A stretch of DNA of 64,000 nucleotides from Cytobacillus oceanisediminis 2691 (GCF_007678455.1 NZ_VEEP01000008.1:1-64000); one strand, 5' to 3'. Shown: positions 9,901 through 17,879, counted from the first letter of the stretch. Numbers and translations: made by a program. The notes: generated by a model not told the origin, from the sequence alone.

Positions 9901-11818
9901 TATATAGTGCGCCTTCAAGGTCACCTTCTTTTATCTTCTCGATTACCGGTTTAGCCTTTAAGTCCTCACCGTCACGCCAGACAGAGATCATTGTATTATC
10001 AAAATCAAAGTTCTCGTCCGTCACCTTGATGGTGAATTCCTGTTTTCCTCCGTAGTCTTCATTTTCCTTTAAGTTTAAGATTTCCAGCACTGGAGGCTTT
10101 TGATCAATTGTAAAAGTGTATGGCCCTTTTGAATTCTGGTTATTGAATAAATCTTTCGCGATTACTTCAACAGTGTATGGGCCATCTTCTTTAAAAATAT
10201 GTTTTGTCTGAGCAGTAAATAAGAATTGAGAAAAAGGAGTGTGGTCAACTTCTTTTCCATCTTTGTTCGTTATAGTTAAGGTCTTTTCAATCAGGGTTAA
10301 ATCTGTGACGGAAAAATCAATTTGAGTATCCTTGTTAAAATACTTGCCTTGAAGTTGTTCATTTTCCAGACTTCCCGCCCTCATCGAGATGACAGGGCCG
10401 GATTCCTTATCGATTTTAAACTTGGCAGTCTCGTTTGTTTCATTGCCAGCTTTATCGATGGCATTTGATTGAATGGTATATTCACCTTCTTCAGACGCTG
10501 TGAATGTTGTTTTACCATTACCATTCCTTGTCGAGACGTCCTTTTTATCTCCGTTGGCATACTGCAATATCACCGTTACATTAGAAGATTGTATGTTAGC
10601 TTCATCCAGTGCGATCTCAACTTCCATATTCTCATCGCTTTGCAAGCTATAAGCCTTATCTTTCTCGAAACTGTAAGTGAATTCAGGCTTTGTATTATCA
10701 ACCACGAAAGAATATGAGACGGGGTCATGGAGAATCCCCTTATTGTGATGGTCCTTAACGGTTACTTTGACTAAATAAATTCCGTCCGGATTTGCAGTAC
10801 CACCCTTTGTGAGATCATACTCGAATATTTCTGTTGTTCTTTTTGTAGGAACCATTTGCTGCGCGGGAAGTTCCTCACCATCTTTGATAATGACCAGACT
10901 TGCTTCCCCAATCAAAATTTCACTGTCAACCTTGACACCAATTCGCTTTGCTATTGCATAATCCTTGATGACTTTTCCCCCATCTGTCATGTTAAACACA
11001 GATACTTTTGGTTCATTTCCAGGCTTTGATACTGTCAAATAGAAAATTTTTGATACTTCGTTTCCTGCTTTGTCTTTTGCTTCAATGGTTACTTCATAAT
11101 TGCCGTTTTCTTTAAAAAGGATATCCTTTGTATACTTTCCAGTTTCCTCAACATCAGCTGTAAATACCACTGCCGCTTCATCATTCTTTTTCTTGGAGAT
11201 CTTAATCGAATTCGGTAAAAGGTTTACTTCATTCACTTCTGCCGTTAAAGTAACATCTTTTGTGTAAAAATCATCGTTAACGGAGCCATCAGGACCATTT
11301 AACTCTGCTGCAGGTTTTGTAATGTCACGATGGACAGCAAAGGAACTTGCTGAAGCAGGATTTTTCCATTTTTCAAGATGTGCTATATCAATGTTGATCT
11401 TTACAGCCCCGTCAGCAGCCACTGGAACGGTAATATTGTATAACCCCGTAAAAGCTTCACCTATTCCCTGAGGAGTAACAGCTATATTATTAATGGAGTT
11501 TTCTCCTTGTGTTGCCGAAACTGAGATAGGCTTATCAACGTCTGGGTTTATATTAGATTTGTCTTCAATTCTTCCATAATCATCTTGCAAATCGACAACA
11601 AAGGAAATATTCTCTTTGTTTGTCCACAGAGTCCCCAAAGGCTGTGATTTCATCTCCCATTGTTGGCCATCAAAAGAAATATACCTTTTGGGCTCTGTCT
11701 GCTCCGACAGAACCTTTCCATTTAAAATCAAAACCGAAGAAATTAACACCAGCACGAGTGGAAGAGCGATTGCCCATTTATTTCGGGGCTTCTTTTTCTT
11801 TTTCCTAGGTTCAAGCAT
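6908..11818 (-). CDS. Giant Ig-like repeat protein anchored at both ends
   Basis: 1636 residues. The N-terminus is strongly basic (MLEPRKKKKKPRNK) followed by one membrane segment (about 17-36). Then come about fourteen bacterial Ig-like repeats of 85-100 residues, each ending in a linker like FTIDKTKPEI and carrying a DKAGN motif. The C-terminus has a second membrane segment and an RRRRMK tail. There is no LPXTG signal. Both ends should face the cytoplasm with the repeat stack outside; that many Ig folds could span a Gram-positive wall. It is the last gene of the T7SS cluster, 14 nt after the previous stop, with RBS AAGGAG. EsaA/YueB of ordinary T7SSb also have a long outside part between membrane segments, so I infer an analogous role; there is no visible sequence similarity. 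It could instead be an adhesin. Confidence 0.85.
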   Translation of the reverse strand: MLEPRKKKKKPRNKWAIALPLVLVLISSVLILNGKVLSEQTEPKRYISFDGQQWEMKSQPLGTLWTNKENISFVVDLQDDYGRIEDKSNINPDVDKPISVSATQGENSINNIAVTPQGIGEAFTGLYNITVPVAADGAVKINIDIAHLEKWKNPASASSFAVHRDITKPAAELNGPDGSVNDDFYTKDVTLTAEVNEVNLLPNSIKISKKKNDEAAVVFTADVEETGKYTKDILFKENGNYEVTIEAKDKAGNEVSKIFYLTVSKPGNEPKVSVFNMTDGGKVIKDYAIAKRIGVKVDSEILIGEASLVIIKDGEELPAQQMVPTKRTTEIFEYDLTKGGTANPDGIYLVKVTVKDHHNKGILHDPVSYSFVVDNTKPEFTYSFEKDKAYSLQSDENMEVEIALDEANIQSSNVTVILQYANGDKKDVSTRNGNGKTTFTASEEGEYTIQSNAIDKAGNETNETAKFKIDKESGPVISMRAGSLENEQLQGKYFNKDTQIDFSVTDLTLIEKTLTITNKDGKEVDHTPFSQFLFTAQTKHIFKEDGPYTVEVIAKDLFNNQNSKGPYTFTIDQKPPVLEILNLKENEDYGGKQEFTIKVTDENFDFDNTMISVWRDGEDLKAKPVIEKIKEGDLEGALYKYSYNADGNYEIRFDIQDKATNRPVNDSAITFTIDQNEPKLTVENLQQSGHYPGLKDATFTIEDLTLDLSKSLLKVTKEDGTIVEYDKWTKENKGRLKTAYQVLSFEEEGDYKLEFSGYDKKGNSYAIKPISFTIDKAKPELTLSGIKDRDFVKGGNLIKVQVDEHNHEYMNVEVYYKINGGEKQKLSWTDKGEKTTNDYTFKGDGNYEFTVIATDKAGNQSTMKRTFTVDDTQPEIKITGAEDNSFNNKDREIKIQVNERNFENNKVEIEFKVNGEKVKYPVKWENVDQETILKHRFEADNDYEIIVKSEDAAGNRADMKTLKFTIDKTAPNVELVTEIQDGNDYRKNMLVKMKVEDRNINLSNTELKVEKNGKPYNVGQMKLLADSKTIAVNSYTFFEEGEYVINLKTTDKAGNSKRHDQLAFIIDKTNPIVKIDGAENNSFNPESKYVTISIDELNYKTNNVSISATKDGAAFPIGTWKNSGKLSNLGYNFTRDGLYTILATAEDKAGNGPITEKRTFTIDKTKPEIEITGVENNAYYNVDKPVNAAIKDVNLDINRITVTRNGARYNAGGFSVNGDLASFRHNFSGEGEYNILVEATDKAGNSFSKTMKFTIDKTKPVITPKFKGQNRVIKNGEYINEVFTPEFALDEAEDMIVSATLNNGANLGRNIPVAAKEMKYTYKVLARDKAGNESTLEIGFTLDTTKPMLNISGVLDGFFNKNIAPKVTYSDIHLDSSKTSVTLNGKPFENGTKLEYEQDYILKAVITDLAKNVSSRTIVFTIDKTKPVIKFKEPISNKYFNTDLLPQLLIDDMSSYDIIAMMLDGKPYEKGDPIKEEGKHVMFFEVKDKAGNIQQLSVEFIIDKTAPKVVYEGVKNKEKYYDPVDIAIRLDNPNDKIKSVMINGEMFEGDVLEENGYKVIKTKLAEIKPYEIAVTAYDEAGNEKTTVISFEIVEKGALVKFYENKPLLGGTLVGVVGLVVAATTVVIRRRRMKVEE

Positions 11819-11832
11819 CTCTTTTTCTCCTT

Positions 11833-12486
11833 TTAAATAATGGTTTTGGAGTGGACAATCATGATATCCACTTGTTTCTGAAAACTTGGTTCCTCTTCTG
11901 TCAGCAAGGTGGTCTCATTGATGTTGTCTAATAGTGTTGTTTCATCCATGTCATCCGGTTCCGCTGTAAGGACGGTAGTTTCATTCCATTCGGACAGAAT
12001 GGTCGTCTCGGTTGGTGAATCATGGGAGGTACTCTGGCTTGTTGAAACTCCGGCTGCCACTGGTTCCCGCACCGGAACTTCAGCTAATAATGCTGTAGGC
12101 TCGTATCCAGCCTGAGTAAGAAGAGCAGTCGGCTCAAGGCCATCCTGTTTAAGCAAAGCTGTCTTTTTGAAGCTCTCCTGGCTTAAGAGAGCAGTCGGAT
12201 CCATCTTCTCGCTTGCCATCTTTTCGGTCGGCTCCACATATTCACCAGCTGCGACTTCCTTCTCAACATTCTTGCGGACATGGATTTCCTTTGTTGTCGG
12301 CTTGGTGCTTGTGTCGGTCTGTTTACTGGTCGTCTTCCGGGCTTTTCTTCCCGCCCCAGGCCAATTCCATCCGGTAAGGTCCGTAATCACCTGGGCAATA
12401 TTGAGCTTCATATAGACTGTGATGGCTATCACCAGCGTAACCGCTGCCCCTGCCATTCCGCCGTAAAACATAATCTGGTATGCCAA
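11833..12486 (-). CDS. Membrane protein with repeated Thr-x-x-Leu motifs (putative FHA docking protein)
   Basis: 217 residues; I recognise no named family. One membrane segment lies near residues 8-26, then a basic stretch (GRKARK), then a low-complexity Thr/Glu-rich tail, probably cytoplasmic or outside depending on topology. The tail holds four TALL motifs (as in DPTALLSQ, EPTALLTQ) and four TT-x-L motifs (ETTILSE, ETTVLTAE, ETTLLDN, ETTLLTEE). In each, a Thr is followed at +3 by Leu, a pattern many FHA domains recognise once phosphorylated. It follows the kinase, PP2C and FHA genes, so a role as kinase substrate and docking platform is inferred. The start is uncertain: TTG at 12486 or ATG at 12471, neither with a strong RBS. 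Confidence 0.75.
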   Translation of the reverse strand: MAYQIMFYGGMAGAAVTLVIAITVYMKLNIAQVITDLTGWNWPGAGRKARKTTSKQTDTSTKPTTKEIHVRKNVEKEVAAGEYVEPTEKMASEKMDPTALLSQESFKKTALLKQDGLEPTALLTQAGYEPTALLAEVPVREPVAAGVSTSQSTSHDSPTETTILSEWNETTVLTAEPDDMDETTLLDNINETTLLTEEEPSFQKQVDIMIVHSKTII

Positions 12487-12549
12487 TCTCTTTCAACTGC
12501 CTTTCTTGAGAAGTGCCCCTTTGCTACTTGGGGCCTTCCCTTTACTCCC

Positions 12550-14493
12550 CTAGAGAATATTCAAGTTTTCCATACGTCTGGTGAGTTTTTTGAAGCCTTC
12601 ATCGTCTTTGACGCCAGGCAGGCTGCCTGCTTTTTCATAGACCTTTTTCGCTTCGGCATAATTTCGGCTGCCTTCCTCTTTGTTTTGTTCAATGTCGAGG
12701 AGCAGGTTCCCGAATTTCACATGTGCGTCGATGCTGTCAGGGAATTTTTTTAGCGTCGTGTTACGGAAATGTTCGACTGCCCGTGAGAATTCACCCATCT
12801 CCTGATATATAACGCCAACTTTGACATAGACTTCTTCCTGGTCGGCGACATTCAAATCGAGCAGATTGTTATAACGCTCGATCGCCTGTTCAAAATCGCC
12901 GCGCGCGGTGGCTTTGTCCTCGGAATTCACGCCGCGGCTGTAGTATGCCTGAGCCAGCTTCTGTTCAAATTCCATTTCATATTTGAATTGGAGCTGTTCG
13001 TTTTCGAGCTTTGCCAGTACTTCCTTCGCCTTCTGGACAATTTCGATCGCCTGGGTATTGGCATCTGGAATCTGGCTTTTGTAAGAAATATAGATGTTGG
13101 CAAGTGAATTGTAGTTATCGATTTTCCTACTGTCGTTGGCAAGGCCATCATTGTACTCGTGGAATTCCAGAAGGTCTCCGGCAAATTTGGCATAGTCGAC
13201 GTTCAGACTGCTCATTGTCGTTGCCAGCGACTTGTAATATTTCGCATCCGGCAGGTCTTTTTCATCGATTTGCTGGAAGTATTTCAGCGCATTGTTATAG
13301 TCCCTTTTTACATCGAAATAGGTCATCCCCATTTTGAAAAGGACCTCGTTATTCTTATGGACTCCTCCGTATTCATCCTGTATGTATGATTCCAGCTTGG
13401 CGAGTCCTTCGTCGGTCTGGTTTCTATTAATATATAAATCAAGCAGATTGATGTATGCCTCCGGACGGCTCTTGTCGACGCGGGTGGCACTTTCGAGAAG
13501 CTTGATCGCCTCGGTCTGCTCTCCGTCCATCAAGGCAATGCTGGCCTGATTAACAAGATTCATATAATCCTGGAACTGTTCATTTTTCATCCCTTTGTAG
13601 CCAAGGGCAGAAGTCGTCGAGAATCCGAGGAACAGTACAGCAGGAACAAGAAACATCGCCAGCTTCTTGATCAGCATGTTCTTGTAGCCCTTCGTCAGCC
13701 TGTTGATATGCTCAAGGTCATAGCTCAGCTCTTCGCAGTTCTGATATCGATTAGCTGGTTCGGCCTGGGTGCATTTTTTGATGATATGCTCGAGGCCTTC
13801 AGGAAGCGTCGGATCCCACTCGCGTATTGGCCTGATTTCAAACGGCGGCTCGCTCAGGTTTTTCCCTGTTACGAGATGATAGAGAGTGATTCCAAGGCTG
13901 TAAATATCCGTTTTTGCGTCGGTCTGCCTGCCGGAAATCTGTTCAGGGGCCGCATACCCCTTCGTTCCGAGATTCGTAGTGTCAGAGAGATTTTCGGTTT
14001 TGAATTCCCGAGCGATCCCGAAGTCAATCAGCTTGATTTTCCCCTCGGGCGTAAGCATGACATTGTCCGGCTTCATGTCGCGGTAGATGATTGGGTATGG
14101 CTTTCGGGTGTGCAGATAACCGAGCACATCACTCAGCTGCTTCGCCCACTCGATCACTTCTTTAGCAGGAATTTTGCCATCGCGCTTAAGGCGTTCCTTC
14201 AGCGACTCACCCTCGATATAGTCCATCACCACATAAATGTCGCCTTCTGACTCGATGATGTCATAGATTTTCGGCAGTGAACCGTGGTCGAGCTTCTTTA
14301 GCATGTTCGCCTCAACGACAAGGCTGTTGATCAGCAGCTCGTTGTTGCTGTTGCTGCGCTTGCGGATATCCTTGACGACGAGCGATTTGTTGAGCCGGTT
14401 GTCCATTGCCAGATAGACGACACTCATGCCGCCGCGCCCGATCTCCTTCAATATTTCATATCTGTCATCAATAATCGTGCCAATTTGTATCAA
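12550..14493 (-). CDS. Membrane Ser/Thr kinase with C-terminal TPR region
   Basis: About 647 residues. The N-terminal Hanks-type kinase domain (about 10-270) keeps all catalytic marks: glycine loop GRGGMSVV, Lys in VVKDI (about 43), catalytic loop YRDMKPDNV with Asp and Asn, DFG, and APE in the activation segment. So it should be active, unlike the EssB/YukC pseudokinase of ordinary T7SSb. One membrane segment follows (about 279-300), then about 350 residues of TPR-like helical repeats, presumably outside. Kinase in, membrane segment, helical domain out is the same overall plan as EssB. It sits between the PP2C gene and the Thr-x-x-Leu protein. The start chosen is TTG at 14493, seven bases after GGGAGG; an ATG at 14499 touches the RBS. 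Confidence 0.9.
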   Translation of the reverse strand: MIQIGTIIDDRYEILKEIGRGGMSVVYLAMDNRLNKSLVVKDIRKRSNSNNELLINSLVVEANMLKKLDHGSLPKIYDIIESEGDIYVVMDYIEGESLKERLKRDGKIPAKEVIEWAKQLSDVLGYLHTRKPYPIIYRDMKPDNVMLTPEGKIKLIDFGIAREFKTENLSDTTNLGTKGYAAPEQISGRQTDAKTDIYSLGITLYHLVTGKNLSEPPFEIRPIREWDPTLPEGLEHIIKKCTQAEPANRYQNCEELSYDLEHINRLTKGYKNMLIKKLAMFLVPAVLFLGFSTTSALGYKGMKNEQFQDYMNLVNQASIALMDGEQTEAIKLLESATRVDKSRPEAYINLLDLYINRNQTDEGLAKLESYIQDEYGGVHKNNEVLFKMGMTYFDVKRDYNNALKYFQQIDEKDLPDAKYYKSLATTMSSLNVDYAKFAGDLLEFHEYNDGLANDSRKIDNYNSLANIYISYKSQIPDANTQAIEIVQKAKEVLAKLENEQLQFKYEMEFEQKLAQAYYSRGVNSEDKATARGDFEQAIERYNNLLDLNVADQEEVYVKVGVIYQEMGEFSRAVEHFRNTTLKKFPDSIDAHVKFGNLLLDIEQNKEEGSRNYAEAKKVYEKAGSLPGVKDDEGFKKLTRRMENLNIL

Positions 14494-14554
14494 AGTCATT
14501 CCTCCCAGAAACGCGGGCTGGTTCTTAATGATTTATCGTGATCTTGAACCTTCC

Positions 14555-15325
14555 CTATGCTTCCTTTTTTGCCAAAAGAATCGAGATATTGTCTGTTTCC
14601 TGGCGTTCTTTTGCCAGCTCGACGAGTTGAACGAGCTTTTCTTTCATGGTTATTTCATTGGTAAAATGTTGCGGATTCAGGTTTGTGAGCATTTCTTCCT
14701 CAGTGATTTCATGGTAAAATCCGTCGGTGCAGAGCATAAACATGCTCCTGCTTTCGAGTTGGCCTGAAGTAGTGACGACGTTAATGTCCTTTGTTGCGCC
14801 CACGCACTGAAGGAGCACATTCCGCCTCGGGTCAATTCTTGCCTGCTCCGCAGTGATGTTGCCGCGCTGCAGTTCGCGTTCCACGAGGGTCTGGTCCTCG
14901 GTCAGTTTTACCAGATGGTCAGTGATACTGTAGGCCCTGCTGTCTCCAATCTGCAAAATGTAATATTGCTTTTGGAGGATGAGCAAAGCCGTGATTGTTG
15001 TCCCAAGCTTGATGTTCGAAGCCTCGCCATATTCAAGGATTTTAGTGTTCAGGTCGCGGATACGTTCCTCAAGTCTTGCGGGGATTTCGTGTTCAGCAAT
15101 GCCGGTCTCCAGCAGCTCCGGCAGATCATTGTCAAACCAGCCGGACATGCCCCTGATCACCGTCGCGCTTGCAAGCTCCCCATGAGATAGTCCGCCCATG
15201 CCATCGCAGATGATGAACAAGCCGATTTCCCCGGCAGGTGTCTTCGCTGTTTTCAGCAACAGGCCATCCTGGTTCGTTTTCTTCTTGATTCCTATGTCGG
15301 TATGATAGGCCACTTGAAATGCCAT
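14555..15325 (-). CDS. PP2C-family protein phosphatase
   Basis: 256 residues, the length of a stand-alone bacterial PP2C (PrpC/Stp type). Metal-binding motifs are present: NQDG near residue 18, CDGMGG near 40, CTDGFY near 186 and DNIS near the C-terminus. No membrane segment, so cytoplasmic. It should remove phosphate from Ser/Thr sites placed by the neighbouring kinase. The gene lies between the FHA gene and the kinase gene, short gaps on both sides, with RBS GGAGG before the ATG. PP2C-kinase pairs are common in Firmicutes near prpC-prkC; finding a second pair inside a T7SS locus is the notable point. Confidence 0.93.
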   Translation of the reverse strand: MAFQVAYHTDIGIKKKTNQDGLLLKTAKTPAGEIGLFIICDGMGGLSHGELASATVIRGMSGWFDNDLPELLETGIAEHEIPARLEERIRDLNTKILEYGEASNIKLGTTITALLILQKQYYILQIGDSRAYSITDHLVKLTEDQTLVERELQRGNITAEQARIDPRRNVLLQCVGATKDINVVTTSGQLESRSMFMLCTDGFYHEITEEEMLTNLNPQHFTNEITMKEKLVQLVELAKERQETDNISILLAKKEA

Positions 15326-15343
15326 CGTAGTTCCTCCTATCCA

Positions 15344-16660
15344 TCAATAAAGCCTGAAGATGAATTCCTCGTTCGCGAGCTTGATTTTGTCTTCATGCTT
15401 GATTTTGACTTTCTCCTTAGGCGAGACCTTCACGCCATTCACGTAACTGCCGTTGGTCGAGTGATTGTCTTCCAGGAAGTATTCGCCGTTCAATACGATC
15501 ACATGGGCATGGACCCGGCCGATCACTTTATTTTCAGAGGCAAAGTCCGCCCTCATCGGGTCGCGGCCGATTTTGAAAAAGTCCTTGGCAATTGTAATTT
15601 TTTCGTTCTTTGATACCGCCAGTAAAAATGGCCTTCGGGTCGAATGGCCGAGGGTTGTTGTTCCCTCATCCTCATCGTCCGGAAAAACTCCCAGAACTGT
15701 TGTCCCTTCGTGCTCCGGTTCACTGCTGGCAATGGCCGGCTGGATATTAATTGACGTACCACCGCCTAGTGCTGAAGCATCTTTTAACAAGGCATTGTTG
15801 TCACCGAGCTCTGCCCTCGTGATTCGCTTGTAATTGACCTCTTCCTCGATTTCAAGCTTGCGTCCTGTTTTTACATCCTTCTTCTGGCTTGTATACTCGG
15901 AGGTCAGCACGCCATTGTCGACACTCGTTTTCATAGTGTGAACTTCGCTGCCCGGGCTGTAAAAGTTCGGGTTGATCGCCGGAATTTCAAGCTCTGAGGA
16001 TTCCAGCAGTGGTTCTTCGTCTGTTGTTGCTGCTTGTAGTGCCGCTTCCTGCTTCGGTTTTTCGGGCATTTTGTATGGCTGACGTACGAGCGTTTCATCC
16101 CCGCCAAGCTCATTCATCTTTTCTAATAGACGTTCCGGCGTGGTTTCCTCTGACTCAATCAGGAAGTTATGGAGTTTGATGAAAAATACGGCATCATCAT
16201 TTTCGTCGTAAGGAGCCGACAGCAGCAATTCCTGCAGGAATCCTTTAAGTGATACCTTTTCAAAAATATTATTTTTTATTGGGAGGTAGATAAAAACTAA
16301 TCTGTTTGAAAAATTATCAATAAAGATGTCACGCTGGCTGAACACAAAATTCGCGATATCCAGGCCGCTGGCTTGAGCATCCGCCAAGGTTTCGGCAATG
16401 TTGAGGAAGCTGTTGTACAGCCGCTCCTTCGTCGCCGGCGCGGAATTCAGCATTTCAAGCGTGTTATCGGAAATCATGTCATAGCGAAGAAAGCAGTTCT
16501 CTCCCTCTAAAATCGCATGACACGGCAGGATTCCCGGAACCCGGCTCGCTCTCAGCAGCTCCACCTGGCCGGCATCGATATCCGCCTTGCTTTCTGCATG
16601 AAAATAAAGGAATTTCGAAATTCCGTAGCTTTCCAATTTAAATTCCACCTGTTTGATCAT
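15344..16660 (-). CDS. FHA-domain protein with EssB-like N-terminal region
   Basis: 438 residues. The C-terminus (about 345-438) is an FHA domain with GRD, IGRVHAHV and NHSTNGSYVNG; the usual Ser before the His block is replaced (R-V-H). The N-terminal 180 residues resemble the DUF6382-type region seen in other Firmicutes FHA proteins, and by eye recall the pseudokinase half of EssB/YukC (Leu-rich helix, then N-F-V-F-S-Q-R-D-I-F-I-D like PENIVFD). The middle is a disordered linker with GTTVLG and GTTTLG, further Thr-x-x-Leu-type sites. No membrane segment. It likely links phosphorylated partners to the secretion machinery; the EssB resemblance is my inference and would need a profile or structure comparison. 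Confidence 0.85.
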   Translation of the reverse strand: MIKQVEFKLESYGISKFLYFHAESKADIDAGQVELLRASRVPGILPCHAILEGENCFLRYDMISDNTLEMLNSAPATKERLYNSFLNIAETLADAQASGLDIANFVFSQRDIFIDNFSNRLVFIYLPIKNNIFEKVSLKGFLQELLLSAPYDENDDAVFFIKLHNFLIESEETTPERLLEKMNELGGDETLVRQPYKMPEKPKQEAALQAATTDEEPLLESSELEIPAINPNFYSPGSEVHTMKTSVDNGVLTSEYTSQKKDVKTGRKLEIEEEVNYKRITRAELGDNNALLKDASALGGGTSINIQPAIASSEPEHEGTTVLGVFPDDEDEGTTTLGHSTRRPFLLAVSKNEKITIAKDFFKIGRDPMRADFASENKVIGRVHAHVIVLNGEYFLEDNHSTNGSYVNGVKVSPKEKVKIKHEDKIKLANEEFIFRLY

Positions 16661-16714
16661 CGCGCTTCGACTCCAATTTTGAATTTATGTATGGTTTTAG
16701 GTTGAGACCATCCT

Positions 16715-16820
16715 TTAAGGACGTTTATCTCCAGTTGGGCCCATTTTATCTCCAGTTGAAAAGCTTTTATCTCCAGTTGAAGAACTTTTATTTCCAGTTG
16801 AAGAGCTTTTATCTCCAGTT
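16715..16820. repeat. Tandem array, five 21-bp units
   Basis: Five head-to-tail copies of a 21-bp unit with core TTTATCTCCAGTTG; spacing between cores is exactly 21. It lies in the 357-bp gap between the FHA gene and the WXG100 gene. Units differ at a few positions. The plus-strand translation gives F-Y-L-Q-L-K-S repeats but there is no good ribosome site. Confidence 0.9.
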
Positions 16821-16960
16821 TGGTGATTTTTTACAGCGAATCCCATTTTTAGAGGAAAACAAAAGCTTTCCCTCCTGCAAAATCATGGATATTTCCTGTT
16901 GGAGCACTTTTTTTCCGGGTTGCTCCTCATATATGAAAATTGCCCTTAATTAGGGGTACA

Positions 16961-17013
16961 TTTTACAGAAGGGCAAACTGCCAATGCCGCTTGCCCCCTA
17001 CCCTCTGTAAAAA
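16961..17013 (-). other. Large stem-loop in 3' region of WXG100 gene
   Basis: TTTTACAGAAGGG at 16961-16973 pairs with CCCTCTGTAAAA at 17001-17012 with one bulge; an inner GGGCAA / TTGCCC helix can also form. It starts a few bases after the WXG100 stop. No U-run follows on the minus strand, so it is more likely an RNA-stabilising or processing element than a terminator. Confidence 0.55.
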
Positions 17014-17017
17014 GTGA

Positions 17018-17320
17018 TTACTTAAAAGAGCTGGCGTTGTTGTTGATTGCTGTTTCTGCGGTGTTGTAGTTTGTGACAGTGTTATCCAAGAACTTGGCGT
17101 AGCTGTCGACGACCTGGCGATATTCTTCAAATCGTGGTGCCAATGAGTTGAAGTTGCCGCGGATTGTGTTGGATGCATCAGAGTTCCATGATGACGCAAG
17201 TGCATTCATGTCCTTCTTGATTTCTTCCAATCTAGTGGATAGTTGCTGGTTCAGCGTGCGGATCTGGCCCGCCGTTTTGCTAACCTCGCCGAGCGAGATT
17301 TTGATTCCATCTCCTGCCAA
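17018..17320 (-). CDS. WXG100-family T7SS protein (degenerate motif)
   Basis: 100 residues, two helices joined at a turn, the usual size for EsxA-like WXG100 proteins secreted by EssC. The turn reads SSWNSDA, that is Trp-x-Ser rather than Trp-x-Gly. Near the C-terminus NYNTAETA contains a Y-x-x-x-E element, the T7 secretion signal form. The start is TTG at 17320, eight bases after GGAGGTG. It follows a canonical WXG100 gene by 30 nt, so the two may form a heterodimer. Confidence 0.92.
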   Translation of the reverse strand: MAGDGIKISLGEVSKTAGQIRTLNQQLSTRLEEIKKDMNALASSWNSDASNTIRGNFNSLAPRFEEYRQVVDSYAKFLDNTVTNYNTAETAINNNASSFK

Positions 17321-17350
17321 TGTATTTCACCTCCTGCATTATGTTATGGA

Positions 17351-17656
17351 TTAGTTGCTCAATCTCTTAGCCTGGTTAATGACTTCAGATTGAGTGTCGC
17401 GGTATGTCTTCGCGCTCATCTTCAGGAACTCAGAGTATTGTCTCATCAACTGAGTCATCTTCTGGAAGTCGTCCATGAAGCCTTTGATCTGTGCAGTGTA
17501 AGCCTGGTTGTCAGCACCTTGCCACGCTGCAGCCATGCCTTCGACTTCGTTGAAAAGAGCTTTGTAGTTTCTTTCGTAGTCAGCTGCCTGCTGGTCGATC
17601 TTGTTAGCAGTCGTTTCAAGCTTCGCTGGTTCAACAGTGATTGATCTTGCCATCAT
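17351..17656 (-). CDS. WXG100-family T7SS protein
   Basis: 101 residues, helix-turn-helix hairpin with the canonical motif AAWQGAD at the turn (residue about 45). The C-terminal helix has TYRDTQSE, which lacks an exact Y-x-x-x-D/E spacing; its partner at 17018-17320 supplies that element. The RBS AAGGAGGTGA before ATG is the strongest in the cluster, fitting an abundant secreted substrate. Lies between the 63-aa helical gene and the second WXG100 gene. Confidence 0.95.
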   Translation of the reverse strand: MMARSITVEPAKLETTANKIDQQAADYERNYKALFNEVEGMAAAWQGADNQAYTAQIKGFMDDFQKMTQLMRQYSEFLKMSAKTYRDTQSEVINQAKRLSN

Positions 17657-17684
17657 TTTTCACCTCCTTTCAAGTCTGATAGAG

Positions 17685-17876
17685 TTATATTCTTCTTAAT
17701 TTGTAGCTTACATAGCGGTACTTTTCCGCAGACCGGCGCAAACCCGACGCTGCTTTTACAGAACCGATCCCTTTAAATTCGTGACTGATCCCATTCGAAA
17801 TATCATCAAGCTCCCTGGCGATTGCGTTCGCTTCGTTGGCAATCCTGTTAATCTTGCTTTTCACTTTCGCATCCAT
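17685..17876 (-). CDS. 63-aa helical T7SS accessory protein
   Basis: A 63-residue charged, helical protein with no signal peptide or membrane segment; I recognise no named family. It starts 4 nt after the lipase stop, with GGGGG-type RBS, so it is coupled to the lipase gene. In S. aureus the T7 lipase TslA is escorted by two small helical partners; by position and size this protein could play such a role for the adjacent lipase. That is inference from context. Confidence 0.8.
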   Translation of the reverse strand: MDAKVKSKINRIANEANAIARELDDISNGISHEFKGIGSVKAASGLRRSAEKYRYVSYKLRRI

Positions 17877-17879
17877 TGT

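Noticed and set aside
16687-16953. Plus-strand 88-codon frame with F-Y-L-Q-L-K repeats
   Set aside because: Only reflects the 21-bp array; start lacks an RBS and the frame overlaps the FHA gene start.
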